A stretch of 64,000 nt of DNA from contig CP070748.1 of the NCBI GenBank assembly GCA_020348345.1, forward strand, positions 570,667-634,666. The letters run 5' to 3'. Shown piece by piece: positions 10,328 to 18,961 of the stretch. A model generated the notes under the pieces. That model was given only the letters and a program-made list of their open reading frames with translations. It was not told the DNA's origin and ran no database searches. How positions within the stretch are numbered: the first letter of the stretch is position 1; the number at the start of each line of letters is the position of its first letter. A program made the translations under genes and the position numbers. This DNA comes from Methanobacteriota archaeon (GTDB lineage: Archaea > Thermoplasmatota > Thermoplasmata > UBA10834).

Positions 10328-10906
10328 TCAACGCAGCCTCATGGCGATACACATGAGCCTCTCCTTCGTGAAGCTCAGCACCTGGGAGATGGCCTTTCTC
10401 GCCTCCGTTCTGAAGACGACTGCCAGAAGCACGCCCAAGAGCAGCAATGCCGCTCCCGTCTCCGACAGGAAGCTCGTCGTGCCCATGTCCGGCATTTCGC
10501 GCCATCCGTAGTTGAGGACTAAGGCGAAGTCGAGCCCTCCGTCAACCCCAAAGGTGATTCCAGGCTCGAAGTAGAACTGCTCGGGGACGAAAGGCCAGAG
10601 GAATGCCACTCCTCCGAGATCCAGGATGACGTGCGACGCGAGGTAGAATTGGACTATAAGGGCCGACAGAAGCCACTCGGGTCTGCGGAATCTCGCGTAA
10701 GCGATGATGAGCACAGGGGCGATGATTATCGGTATGAAGCTGTGTCCGAGCTCCCTGTGCAGACCGATCAGCGCGTCGAAGTCCGGTATGATCGCGAGTG
10801 GGGCGAACAGCAGCGTCTTACGTGAATCGATTCTCAATGCGAGGAGGAGCAGCAGAGGCAGAAGCAGGTGCTGGAATGGGTCCATGGCGTCAAGCGCAAA
10901 CGCCAT
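10328..10906 (-). CDS. YdjM-like membrane-bound metal-dependent hydrolase family protein
   Basis: A 192-residue polytopic membrane protein. The N-terminal DPFQHLLLPLLLLLAL, then IPDFDALIGLHRELGHS, place His and Asp residues as in PF04307 (YdjM/DUF457, 'metal-dependent hydrolase'). Four to five hydrophobic segments cover most of the chain and the C-terminus is basic. Start: ATG 10906 is preceded directly by TAGGCGGG; ATG 10885 is an alternative. It stands alone between the giant surface protein and the divergent rubrerythrin gene. The catalytic activity of this family is poorly established, so only the family assignment is offered. Confidence 0.75.
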   Translation of the reverse strand: MAFALDAMDPFQHLLLPLLLLLALRIDSRKTLLFAPLAIIPDFDALIGLHRELGHSFIPIIIAPVLIIAYARFRRPEWLLSALIVQFYLASHVILDLGGVAFLWPFVPEQFYFEPGITFGVDGGLDFALVLNYGWREMPDMGTTSFLSETGAALLLLGVLLAVVFRTEARKAISQVLSFTKERLMCIAMRLR

Positions 10907-11056
10907 CCCGCCTATTCAAACGTATGCAGGATAGCGTGGCGGATATTGTCATTTGCATAAGCTTGCAGGCGAAGTAGGCGAAGAGTATTTATCACGTCGT
11001 CATTTAAGCTCAAGACCAAGCAGCATTTCACTTGTGTTTGGAGGTGTGTTGTGATA

Positions 11057-11560
11057 ATGCATAAGATGACTCAGAGGAACTTGGAGGAGGCTTACGCCGG
11101 CGAGAGCATGGCGTTCATGAAGTACACAATATGGGCCGATATGGCCGATAAGGAGGGAAAGCCTTCGATAGCGAGACTGTTTCGTGCGGTAGCCGCTGCA
11201 GAGAAGGTCCACGCCACCAACCATTGGAGGATACTAGGCAACATGAGCGAGACCGCCTCCAACCTCGCGCACGCAATCGAGGGGGAGAATCACGAGGTCG
11301 ACGAGATGTACCCGGCGTTCGAGGCGGTGGCGGAGCATCAGGGAGAGAAGAACGCGCTCCGGAGCCTGCATTTTGCGTTCGAGGTTGAGAAGATACACGC
11401 CAAGATGTACTCCAAGGCAAAGGAAGCGATGGACGCAGGCGGGGACGCGGAGATTGGTGTGTTGCATGTGTGCCCCGTATGCGGATACACGGTAGAGGGA
11501 ACAGCTCCGGACACGTGTCCTATCTGCGGAGCCAAGAAGGAGCTGTTCAAGGAGTTCTGA
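11057..11560 (+). CDS. rbr: Rubrerythrin
   Basis: A 167-residue cytoplasmic peroxide-reducing diiron protein. The ferritin-like four-helix part (residues 1-130) carries Glu at AYAGES, ExxH at AEKVH and a second ExxH at VEKIH, the diiron ligands; the C-terminus is a rubredoxin-like iron site with CPVCG and CPICG. GGAGGTG at 11040-11046 is about 10 bases before ATG 11057, which is why I prefer it to GTG 11051 or ATG 11066. A TATA-like TATTTAT lies near 10986. It probably acts together with the superoxide reductase at 25.0 kb in anaerobic oxygen defence, although the two genes are unlinked. Confidence 0.93.
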   Translation: MHKMTQRNLEEAYAGESMAFMKYTIWADMADKEGKPSIARLFRAVAAAEKVHATNHWRILGNMSETASNLAHAIEGENHEVDEMYPAFEAVAEHQGEKNALRSLHFAFEVEKIHAKMYSKAKEAMDAGGDAEIGVLHVCPVCGYTVEGTAPDTCPICGAKKELFKEF

Positions 11561-11674
11561 TGCGGTCAAACGTGTACAGAGGTGAACGGCGACCGGAGGC
11601 AGTTTTTCCAATTGTAAAGCGCGAGTTTCTTGTCGTTTCTGATTTGATACATCATGTTATATCAGGAGGAGGCC

Positions 11675-12853
11675 ATGGCTGCAGTGCTGCCAGAATCGGC
11701 TCAGGAAACGGAACCATCGCCGCCTGAATCCAGAAGGCCACGTGATGCGCCGGCGCTGGGGCGCAAGAAGCTTATCACCATCGCTGTCGGCGTGATTGTG
11801 ATCGTCGCAGCCGTGTCCTCCTTCGTCCTACTCACTCAGAAGAAGGAGACCGTGAAGATCGGCATCATCGTTGGCGAGCCCTCTGCATTCTCGCACGCAG
11901 AAGAAGTGAACTTCGCCCTGGAGATGGCGGCAGACGATATCAATAAATGGGGCGGCGTAGGCGGTGCAAAGGTGGAACTCGTGACCGTCAAGACGTCGAT
12001 AGATGAAACAGAGGCCGTCGCCGCATTCCGGAGCGTCGAGGAGAAACATCATCCGCTGTTCTACATCACCGTCGGATGTGACCTCATGTCTGTGATTGGC
12101 CCCGTTGCGGACGAGATGGGAGCGCCGTTGATAGGCTTGGGGTCGGCTCCAGGCCTTACCGAAGGGCTCGACTGGGTTTTCAGATTCTACGTATCCGCCG
12201 CTGAGGAGGCGGTAGTCGCCGCTGGTATGCTTGCGGATCTCGAGGTTGAGACTCTAGGCATACTACATTCAGTAAATCCACACGGGTGTGGAATCAATGA
12301 CGCCCTCGTCGATGAGTTCTTGGCAATTGGAGGGGCGATAGAATCCGAAGGATTCGACTCGAACTCCGATGTCTCGGAAAAGATATCCAATCTCTCGGAT
12401 AACGAGGCGATATACTGCGTTGGCTCTTGCGAAGAGATAGTCGATATGATGCTGGAGATAAGGAACAGTGGATACGACGGCCAACTCTTGGTGGCGAGCT
12501 GTGGATCGATACCCCAGATGTGGAGCCTTCCCCAGATGCAGGGTGTCTATGTGTCCGCCCCTCTGATCTACAGGGCGGAGAATATCTACGCGCAGGATTT
12601 CATGGAACGATTCGAGAGCTCATATGAAATCCCTCCAACCCACCATGGTGCGGTCGTCTACGACATAATGTATCTCGTGAGCGGTTTGATGGAGAATCTT
12701 GATTTGACAAGGGGTGTTTTGAAGGAGCAGCTCGATGACGGATTTGTGTTCTCTGGAACTGTGGGCATTCTTCGCGTAGATGAGGGCGAGCACGACTTCA
12801 ACCTGGCCGTATTCCCGGCCATTATAGCCGAGGAGGGATTGCGGTATCTCTGA
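11675..12853 (+). CDS. Membrane-anchored periplasmic-binding-protein (branched-chain amino acid type)
   Basis: About 392 residues. A charged, proline-rich N-terminus is followed by one membrane span (ITIAVGVIVIVAAVSSFVLL, about 31-50) and a type I periplasmic-binding fold of the Peripla_BP_6 family: VKIGIIVGEPSAF start, then NFALEMAADDIN and an interdomain segment GDLMSVIGPVADEMGAPLIG-like. ATG 11675 has AGGAGGAGG at 11664-11672; ATG 11654 lies before that site and is less likely. The histidine kinase follows 47 bases downstream, and no permease or ATPase is present. The anchor, not a cleaved signal, plus the kinase neighbour suggest a ligand sensor rather than an importer component; this is inference. 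Confidence 0.82.
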   Translation: MAAVLPESAQETEPSPPESRRPRDAPALGRKKLITIAVGVIVIVAAVSSFVLLTQKKETVKIGIIVGEPSAFSHAEEVNFALEMAADDINKWGGVGGAKVELVTVKTSIDETEAVAAFRSVEEKHHPLFYITVGCDLMSVIGPVADEMGAPLIGLGSAPGLTEGLDWVFRFYVSAAEEAVVAAGMLADLEVETLGILHSVNPHGCGINDALVDEFLAIGGAIESEGFDSNSDVSEKISNLSDNEAIYCVGSCEEIVDMMLEIRNSGYDGQLLVASCGSIPQMWSLPQMQGVYVSAPLIYRAENIYAQDFMERFESSYEIPPTHHGAVVYDIMYLVSGLMENLDLTRGVLKEQLDDGFVFSGTVGILRVDEGEHDFNLAVFPAIIAEEGLRYL

Positions 12854-12900
12854 CTCATGCTATCCGACGTAAAGCCTCTTCAAGAATCGGCGTCAAGCTG

Positions 12901-14763
12901 GTGTCTCTCTTCTTAACCGTCGTCGTGATTCTTTCAGCGCTCGCAGTCTTTGCCATGGAGGTGGCGAGAGATTCCCTCGTGTCTTCGATTGGCAGTCACT
13001 CTGTGCAGGTGGCCGACACCGCCGCCTCGTCGATTGACTCAACGATATATCTGAAGCGTCATGAGATATGGGTATTCGGCAACGGAGCATCGGTGCAGGG
13101 CGAGCTGGCGATTTCGAACGAGGAGTTCGACACGATGGCGGACCGAGAGGAGTACATAGACGCAATCGACGACGAATGGTCCTCCACCCCCGCAAGCGAG
13201 ACGACGCCTTTGATGGATCAGATAATGAGCAACAACATATCCACACGAATCTCCAAGGTGCTAATGGAACCCTACCTGGAGGAGCACGGGGTTTCCATCT
13301 ACAGCAGTGTGGTGGTAACGAACAAGTATGGTGCCGTGGTGGGAATGCACCCGCGCGCCCAAGACTACAGGCAGAACGACGTACCCTGGTGGCCAGCGCT
13401 CATGCAGGCCAGATCCTTCTACGGAAATGTCGAATACAGCCCCTGGCTGGATCTGCACGGAATGACGATCGCGATTACACTGAATGATATGGATGGCGCG
13501 TACTCTGGCACGATGATCGCCTTCCTCGACGTCGTCTCGGTCATCGAGGAGGCGGTCTATCTTGGCAGGCCTTTCGAAACGACCGAGCTGCATATCATCA
13601 AGAGCGATGGCCGACTGATATTCTCTGACGGGGCGTTTCATGTGTTCGAGAACGTCTCGGAGGCGGGGTACTTCGCCCAGATCTCGGGCCCTTCCGGCTA
13701 CTTCGTAATAGATGAAGGAGGTAAGGAGAAGCTCTTCTCCTTCTCGCAGACTTCCGGTTACCTATCATATCCGGGCAATGACTGGATTGTGGTTGTTAAT
13801 CATCAGACTGCAGAGGTTCTCAGTTCCGTTGACGATCTGCGAACGAATGTCTTGAGAGTCGCTATTCCAGTTCTCATCTTGGCGGTTGCTTTGTCTTACT
13901 TCTTCGCCTTGACGATGTCCAGACGTGTCAGGACTGTGGCGGATGTCGCCGTGGAGTTCTCAAAGGGTAGGCTAGACCGAAGGATCGGCTCAATGGGCTC
14001 GGACGAGATTGGGCAGCTGAGCAGATCGTTCGACCAGATGGCAGACGAGTTGAGCGGACTGTATGCCGATCTTGAGGGAAAAGTGGTGGACCGCACAAGG
14101 GAGCTGGACGTGGCCAACAAGAAGCTGCGTTTGCTAGGGTCAATAACGAGACACGACGCCCTAAATCAAGTGTCGATAATCACAGGCTGGATATCGGTTG
14201 CAGAGGAGGCGACAAAGGACAAAGAACAGCTTGAGACGCTTAGGAAGATAAAGGAGGCCGCGGTGAACCTTGGAGCCAACCTTGAGTTCACGGGACTATA
14301 TGAGAAGGTCGGCGTCAAGAAACCGGAATGGGTAGATATGGACCAAGCGCTGACCTACAGTCTCTTCGGATTGGGACCGCGCGAGTTTGAGCTTCATAAC
14401 GGCTTTGGAGATCTGCAGGTGTACTGCGACCCGATGATCCAGAACGTTCTGAGAAATCTTGTGGACAACTCCGTGAGGCATGGTGGAGAGATCACGAGGA
14501 TCTCGTTTTCCTACCAAGAGGTGCCGGATGGCCTCGTCATTGTCTGTGAGGACGATGGCGTGGGTGTGCCTGTGGAGGTCAAGGAAAGCCTATTCGAGCC
14601 CGGCAAGGGCTCCAGAGGCAGGAAATCGTTCGGACTATACCTGACGAAGGAGATACTTGCGATAACGGGCATCTCAATACGGGAGACAGGCGAGCCTGGA
14701 AAAGGCGCCAGGTTCGAGATGCACGTGCCTCCGGGCGGCTATAGGTTCCAGCGATCTGCCTGA
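12901..14763 (+). CDS. Sensor histidine kinase (dCache-HAMP-HisKA-like-HATPase)
   Basis: A 620-residue membrane kinase. A first membrane span is at about 3-20, an extracellular dCache-like sensor (about 35-310, with a WWPALMQARSFYGNVEYSPW segment typical of Cache domains), a second span at about 317-337, a HAMP linker, then a phosphoacceptor helix with ITRHDALNQ (His418 in this numbering) and an HATPase domain with N box LVDNSVRHGG, G1 DDGVGVP and G2 SFGLYL. No response-regulator gene is adjacent. GTG 12901 begins almost inside the first membrane span; the reading frame is open upstream to overlap the preceding gene (…HAIRRKASSRIGVK…) but has no ATG, GTG or TTG there, so a rare start such as CTG or ATT is possible. 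Likely cotranscribed with the binding protein before it. Confidence 0.88.
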   Translation: MSLFLTVVVILSALAVFAMEVARDSLVSSIGSHSVQVADTAASSIDSTIYLKRHEIWVFGNGASVQGELAISNEEFDTMADREEYIDAIDDEWSSTPASETTPLMDQIMSNNISTRISKVLMEPYLEEHGVSIYSSVVVTNKYGAVVGMHPRAQDYRQNDVPWWPALMQARSFYGNVEYSPWLDLHGMTIAITLNDMDGAYSGTMIAFLDVVSVIEEAVYLGRPFETTELHIIKSDGRLIFSDGAFHVFENVSEAGYFAQISGPSGYFVIDEGGKEKLFSFSQTSGYLSYPGNDWIVVVNHQTAEVLSSVDDLRTNVLRVAIPVLILAVALSYFFALTMSRRVRTVADVAVEFSKGRLDRRIGSMGSDEIGQLSRSFDQMADELSGLYADLEGKVVDRTRELDVANKKLRLLGSITRHDALNQVSIITGWISVAEEATKDKEQLETLRKIKEAAVNLGANLEFTGLYEKVGVKKPEWVDMDQALTYSLFGLGPREFELHNGFGDLQVYCDPMIQNVLRNLVDNSVRHGGEITRISFSYQEVPDGLVIVCEDDGVGVPVEVKESLFEPGKGSRGRKSFGLYLTKEILAITGISIRETGEPGKGARFEMHVPPGGYRFQRSA

Positions 14764-14773
14764 GTGGCGCTTT

Positions 14774-14817
14774 GGCCGGATTTGCACTTCGACGACTGGC
14801 CAAGCTCCAATTTCGCG
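14774..14817 (+). repeat. Dispersed intergenic repeat, copy 1
   Basis: Begins GGCCGGATTTGCACTTCG and ends CCAATTTCGCG, between the convergent kinase and MttB genes. It aligns over about 44 positions with 44711-44753 and 47354-47398 (shared blocks GCCGGATTT, ACTTCGA/ACTTGAA, ACTGGCC/ACTAGCC, ATTTCGC). Confidence 0.5.
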
Positions 14818-14903
14818 ATTCTAGGTCCGCGCTATACTCCTCTCCTCCTTCATGTTCCTGTATCTGACAGCGGCATTTTGAATGGTGATGGTCCTGCGAC
14901 GTG

Positions 14904-16379
14904 TCACTTCTTCGGTATCTTTGTCTCCGCCTCTTTGACAATCGCTGCAAGTTCCTTCACGATGTCATCTGCGAGCGGCTCGACCTCGTGTGTCTTCAGT
15001 ATCTCTTTCGCCTTGTCGCGAGCGTGATCAGCGGCGTTCTTGCAGCCTCCAGCTTTCCAGTTCTTGTACGGCTGCCCGTCCGTGACCATCGGCTGCCACA
15101 TCTCCCTTGCGTGGTCGATCGTGTGCTTCTTGCCCATGAAATGTCCTTCCTGGCCCACGGCCTCGATGGTCGCGATTGCCAGCGTGTCATCGTTCACCGG
15201 CACGCCCTTGAGCATGTCGGCCATCATCGTGAACATCTCGTGGTCGATGATAAGCTGCTCGTACGACAGGACTGTCCAGTTCTCCAACATCCCCGGGCCT
15301 GAGGTCATGTCCGCGCCGGATAGGTACGCAATGAATGCTGAGAAGGCCTTCTCGTAGCCCGATTGGACGTCCGGCACTTTGGAGCACGAGCCCCAGCCGC
15401 CAATGAATATCGGTATGTCGTAGTACCTTGCCATCTGAACATGTGCAGCTCGAACCATGTTAGCCGCAGGGAACAGCCCTTCCATCAAGCCGGTCTGCAC
15501 ATCCATCGCCATAGGTTCGGAGCTGTAGCACAGCGGCGATCCTGGAGCCGCGAGCTGCAAGACAGTCGCACATGCGATTACCTGGGCGTTGCCTAGAAGA
15601 GTGGCGCCTGCAACAGTCATCGGCGCTGTCGCGCCTATGAGCGGCATGGCCATTAGCAGAGGCGGGCATCCCGCCCTGCTGAACTCTATCGCCGCGTCAG
15701 TCGTCATGCCAAGGACGAGCGGCGATGTCGTGCACGTGAGATTCGATATGATAGGTCGTCGCTTGAGCTCCTTCTCGCCACCGACTATTGCAGCGGCCAT
15801 CTTCAGCTCGTAGATGGCCTCCTCGCGTTTGTATGTCGATCCCGTCGTGTAATGTTTCGAACAGTTGATCATCGACTCCTCGAACTCATGCACTGTGTGT
15901 GCGTGTTCTGGGACATCCAATGGCGTAACGATCGGGTTGTACATGTGCATCATCGGCAGATAGTCAACGACCTTCGCCGACTCGCCAACGTCCTTCTTGG
16001 TGGACGGACGTCTCTCGCCTGTCTCGAGGTCGATCGTCGACAGGCCGACGCCGTCTGTGCAGGCGTAGCAGTGCCTGCCGTCAAGCACGAAGTCCTTTTC
16101 TGGGTCTCGAGCAGCCATCTTCACAGGGCGCTTGCACTTCCTCATCTGCTCGTCGATGAGATAGTTTGGTATCTTGCATATCTTCGTCTTCTCATCGACC
16201 TCTGCTCCGGCCTCCTTCAGCAGGGCTCTCGCCCTATCGCTCACGACCTTGATGCCCATGTTCTCGAGCAGATACAGGGAGTTAACGTGTATCGCATCCG
16301 CGCCGCTCTTGTCCATCACCTCGAGGCGCTCCATTCCGAATTGGCCTCTGGGCATGCTCTTGATCGCCATGTGTTTCAC
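14904..16379 (-). CDS. MttB-family methyltransferase without pyrrolysine (copy 1)
   Basis: A 491-residue TIM-barrel protein of the trimethylamine methyltransferase family (PF06253). Family features include ETGERRPSTKKDV, the GGEKELKRRPIISNLTC segment and SSEPMAMDVQTG. The frame has no in-frame TAG, so it belongs to the non-pyrrolysine branch, whose characterised members demethylate quaternary amines such as glycine betaine, proline betaine or carnitine and pass the methyl group to a corrinoid protein. Start GTG 16379 overlaps the stop of the upstream corrinoid gene in a GTGA arrangement; ATG 16370 is an alternative. The tight coupling strongly suggests that the two form a substrate-methyltransferase/corrinoid pair. 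The actual substrate cannot be told from sequence. Confidence 0.9.
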   Translation of the reverse strand: MKHMAIKSMPRGQFGMERLEVMDKSGADAIHVNSLYLLENMGIKVVSDRARALLKEAGAEVDEKTKICKIPNYLIDEQMRKCKRPVKMAARDPEKDFVLDGRHCYACTDGVGLSTIDLETGERRPSTKKDVGESAKVVDYLPMMHMYNPIVTPLDVPEHAHTVHEFEESMINCSKHYTTGSTYKREEAIYELKMAAAIVGGEKELKRRPIISNLTCTTSPLVLGMTTDAAIEFSRAGCPPLLMAMPLIGATAPMTVAGATLLGNAQVIACATVLQLAAPGSPLCYSSEPMAMDVQTGLMEGLFPAANMVRAAHVQMARYYDIPIFIGGWGSCSKVPDVQSGYEKAFSAFIAYLSGADMTSGPGMLENWTVLSYEQLIIDHEMFTMMADMLKGVPVNDDTLAIATIEAVGQEGHFMGKKHTIDHAREMWQPMVTDGQPYKNWKAGGCKNAADHARDKAKEILKTHEVEPLADDIVKELAAIVKEAETKIPKK

Positions 16380-17035
16380 GCCCCCTTGCCCGCAAGCTGC
16401 TTGGCCGTGTCGACAGACGTTCCCGCATCCGCGGAGTACGTCGCGCCTATCTCCTTAGCCCATTCCTCGGTGACTGCGGCTCCGCCGACCATCACAGGAG
16501 CGGCGACCCCCGCAGCCCTCAGGGCGTCCACGACCTCTTTCTGCATGCCGACGGTCGTCGTCATTAGCGACGATGCTCCGACGATGCCAGCACCGACCTC
16601 CTTTGATTTGTCAACGAAGAGCTCGTTCGCCGCATCCTTGCCGATGTCGTGAACCTCAAAACCACCTGCTTCGAGCATTATCTTCACTAGATTCTTGCCG
16701 ATGTCGTGTATGTCGCCTGCGACTGTCCCGATGACGACCTGGGCGATTACGTTGCGCTTACTCGCGGCCTTCTTAAGCTCCGGCTCAAGCACCTTGATCG
16801 CGCCTCCCATTATCTCTGCAGCGTAGATCAGCTCGACGACGAACATCTCCTTCCTCGCGAACTTCTCGCCCACCTCGCGTATGCCCTTGGCCAGGCCTTC
16901 CTCTATCGCTGCCACAGGATCTACACCTGCCGCCACGGCCTTCTGCACGGCCTCGATGGCGGCTTCCTCCTGAAGCGTCTTGACGCTGTTCTCAAGCTCA
17001 CTTATTATCGATTGCTTCTCCTCTTCTCCGGCCAT
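16376..17035 (-). CDS. Corrinoid (B12-binding) methyl-carrier protein
   Basis: A 219-residue MtbC/MttC-type cytoplasmic protein. Residues about 1-90 form the helical cap (B12-binding_2) and about 95-215 the Rossmann-like B12 domain. The cobalt-ligand motif DxHxxG is present as GDIHDIGKN, His110, and the later GASSLMTTTV and VMVGGAAVTEEWA segments complete the nucleotide-tail pocket. It is the first gene of a two-gene operon with the MttB homologue, overlapping by 4 bases. An AAGGTGG-type ribosome binding site lies about 6 bases before ATG 17035. The methyl acceptor enzyme (MtbA-like or methyl-H4F/H4MPT-linked) and the reactivase RamA are not in the window. Confidence 0.93.
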   Translation of the reverse strand: MAGEEEKQSIISELENSVKTLQEEAAIEAVQKAVAAGVDPVAAIEEGLAKGIREVGEKFARKEMFVVELIYAAEIMGGAIKVLEPELKKAASKRNVIAQVVIGTVAGDIHDIGKNLVKIMLEAGGFEVHDIGKDAANELFVDKSKEVGAGIVGASSLMTTTVGMQKEVVDALRAAGVAAPVMVGGAAVTEEWAKEIGATYSADAGTSVDTAKQLAGKGA

Positions 17036-17474
17036 CTCTCATTCCACCTTTTATGCTTCAATCGTCGGTGAAAGGCGAGGAAATCCGCCTTTATATCGTC
17101 AATAATAGGTTTGAAGAGCGCGTCGCACAACTCATCGGGCGTTGCCTGCCTGCAGCCCTGCTCCCGAATGCAGCAACAGGCGAACGAACGCAGGAATCGT
17201 CCGACAGGACTGCTCCATACGCAGCGAGGGGCGTGTCGCCATCCAGCGCTCTGCAATCTGCATCATCAGGTTCTACCTCGGCTCTCCCCCTGGACGCTCG
17301 CGCGGATGTCGCGTCTGCGCGAGGTGTTGCCTAAATGCTCCGTTTGTACTTAATATTTGACGAAATCAAAGGGCAGGTAGACGAGGTTACACCGGAAAAC
17401 GATTTTAATGACGTTTCACATCCCCCATCCTGCCCCGGTAAGGAGAGATATGCTGGGAGTGGAGGTGTTCTCCA
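17036..17474. other. Divergent intergenic region between two methyltransferase units
   Basis: 439 bases with no supported gene. It holds the corrinoid-operon promoter at 17071-17096, a TATA-like TACTTAATATT at about 17347 and another AT-rich box (GATTTTAATG, about 17401) that could serve the plus-strand MttB gene, and its ribosome binding site GGAGGTG at 17461-17467. The central part (17120-17330) is GC-rich; the short frames crossing it have no family features and no codon pattern in common with neighbours. Confidence 0.5.
17071..17096 (-). promoter_or_regulatory. TATA box and overlapping inverted repeat upstream of the corrinoid operon
   Basis: On the minus strand ATATAAAG (17096-17089) is a good TATA box. 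A perfect 7-bp inverted repeat AAAGGCG (17071-17077) / CGCCTTT (17086-17092) with an 8-base spacer overlaps its downstream edge. Position over the core promoter fits a repressor operator; a leader hairpin is less likely since it would start upstream of the expected transcription start. Confidence 0.4.
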
Positions 17475-18908
17475 TTGGCAATAGCGCGACTTAGGTTTTT
17501 GGGCAAGGAAGAGGAAGAGTTGGTGCATGAGCAGAGTCTGAAGAGCCTGACTAATCTGGGAGTGAAGGTCAAGAACGACAGGGTTCTGAAGATGCTCGAA
17601 GACGCAGGAGCTACCATTGACAAGGGCAAGAGCGTTGCGAAGATGTCCGAGGACATGGTCAATGCTGCGGTCAATAGCGCCCCCAAGAGTATCGTCCTCG
17701 GCGCCCGCAATCCCAAGCACGATAAGAAGGTGCCCGTCGAAACCCACTCCCTGCTTGCTACGACCGGCCTTGCCGTGTCCACTCCCGACCTTGAGACCGG
17801 CGAGATGCGCCCCTCGACCGACTCGGATCTGGCCAATTTTGCGAAGCTCGCAGATGCGCTGGACGGGATCGACGTAAGTTGGACGACGGTCACCGCAGGC
17901 GATGTCAATCAGGACACCCTCGCCATAAGGTCGCTCTGGACGTCGTTGAAGAACTGTGGAAAGCATGTGCAGGTTGTTCCCGCAGTGAGAGACGGCAGAG
18001 ATGCGCGGAAGCAGGCTGAGCTTGCAGCGCTCGTCGCTGGCGGGGAGGACGAGCTCAGAAAGCGCCCGCTGTTCTCCGTCATAAGCTGCCCGGTCGCGCC
18101 CCTGTCTTTCGACAAAGGCCCTGTCGACGCCCAGGTCGAGTTCGCTAGGGCAGGCATACCCCTGGTCGCCATGTCTATGTCGCTTTCCGGAATGTCCGCC
18201 CCAGTCACTATGGGAGGCACGCTTGTGAACATCAACACAGAGAATCTCGCCAGCCTTACGATATCGCAGACGGCAGCCGCTGGTGCACCGTTCATCTACA
18301 GTTCCGAATCCGCCCCAATCGATATGAAGACGGGAGTGATGGACTACACATCGCTCATGTTCCCGCTGATTAGCGCGGGTGCAGAGCAGATGGCCAAGAG
18401 GTACGGCCTCCCCACATTGACGGCAAGCTGGGGCTTCGAGACGAAGAACCCTGGTCTTCTGATGCCTTTCGGCGACGTCTTTCACACCGCAGTGAGCCCC
18501 CTGACCGGCTCCGACATGATTTCTGGAGCTGGCAGCATCGAGTTCGCAAAGGGAGCGTCGCTGGAGCAGATGGTGGTCGACTCCTATGTCTGGGAAGACG
18601 TCCGAGCCATCATGAAGAAGTACGAAGTAAGCGAAGAGACCGCAGCGCTGGATATCGTCGAGGAGGTCGGTCACGGCAACACATTCCTCAGCAATCTGCA
18701 CACCGTGCGCAACTTCAAGAAGGAGCTGATATTCCGAGATCCTGAGGTGCAGAAGCGGAAGGCCGCGATATCCGACAATATCGTGCCGAAGCTCAAAGAG
18801 CTCGTCCTGCGCACACTAGAGGAGCACCAGATTCCCCCGGTTGACGGTGACACGATGCAAAAGGGGGATGAGCTGATAGCGGCTTACCAGAAGGAGATTG
18901 CAACGTAG
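17475..18908 (+). CDS. MttB-family methyltransferase without pyrrolysine (copy 2)
   Basis: A 477-residue second member of PF06253, with ETGEMRPSTDSDLANF, GGEDELRKRPLFSVISCPVA and SSESAPIDMKTGV matching the same barrel positions as copy 1. No in-frame TAG. The start is TTG 17475: GGAGGTG at 17461-17467 is 7 bases upstream and there is no ATG nearby, a clear case of an SD-dictated TTG start. It is transcribed divergently from the corrinoid operon and could share that corrinoid carrier, since it has none of its own. It differs markedly from copies 1 and 3 in sequence, so a different methylated amine is likely. Confidence 0.9.
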   Translation: MAIARLRFLGKEEEELVHEQSLKSLTNLGVKVKNDRVLKMLEDAGATIDKGKSVAKMSEDMVNAAVNSAPKSIVLGARNPKHDKKVPVETHSLLATTGLAVSTPDLETGEMRPSTDSDLANFAKLADALDGIDVSWTTVTAGDVNQDTLAIRSLWTSLKNCGKHVQVVPAVRDGRDARKQAELAALVAGGEDELRKRPLFSVISCPVAPLSFDKGPVDAQVEFARAGIPLVAMSMSLSGMSAPVTMGGTLVNINTENLASLTISQTAAAGAPFIYSSESAPIDMKTGVMDYTSLMFPLISAGAEQMAKRYGLPTLTASWGFETKNPGLLMPFGDVFHTAVSPLTGSDMISGAGSIEFAKGASLEQMVVDSYVWEDVRAIMKKYEVSEETAALDIVEEVGHGNTFLSNLHTVRNFKKELIFRDPEVQKRKAAISDNIVPKLKELVLRTLEEHQIPPVDGDTMQKGDELIAAYQKEIAT

Positions 18909-18961
18909 CTCTGCGCCAAGCGCAAGATCAGGAATCGAAAGCCCCGCCGCGAAGGAGTGTC

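Noticed and set aside
14774-14817. Dispersed repeat as a tRNA fragment
   Set aside because: The reverse complement has T-arm-like bases (GTTCGAA, AATCCGGC) but no pairing acceptor, anticodon or D arms nearby.
14904-16379. Pyrrolysine-containing MttB
   Set aside because: No in-frame TAG in any of the three homologues, and no pyl genes in the window.
15852-16652. 266-codon open frame on the plus strand
   Set aside because: Spans antisense of both MttB copy 1 and the corrinoid gene; shadow of their codon bias.
17331-18701. 456-codon open frame on the minus strand
   Set aside because: Antisense to MttB copy 2; product is His/Arg/Cys-rich and unlike any family.
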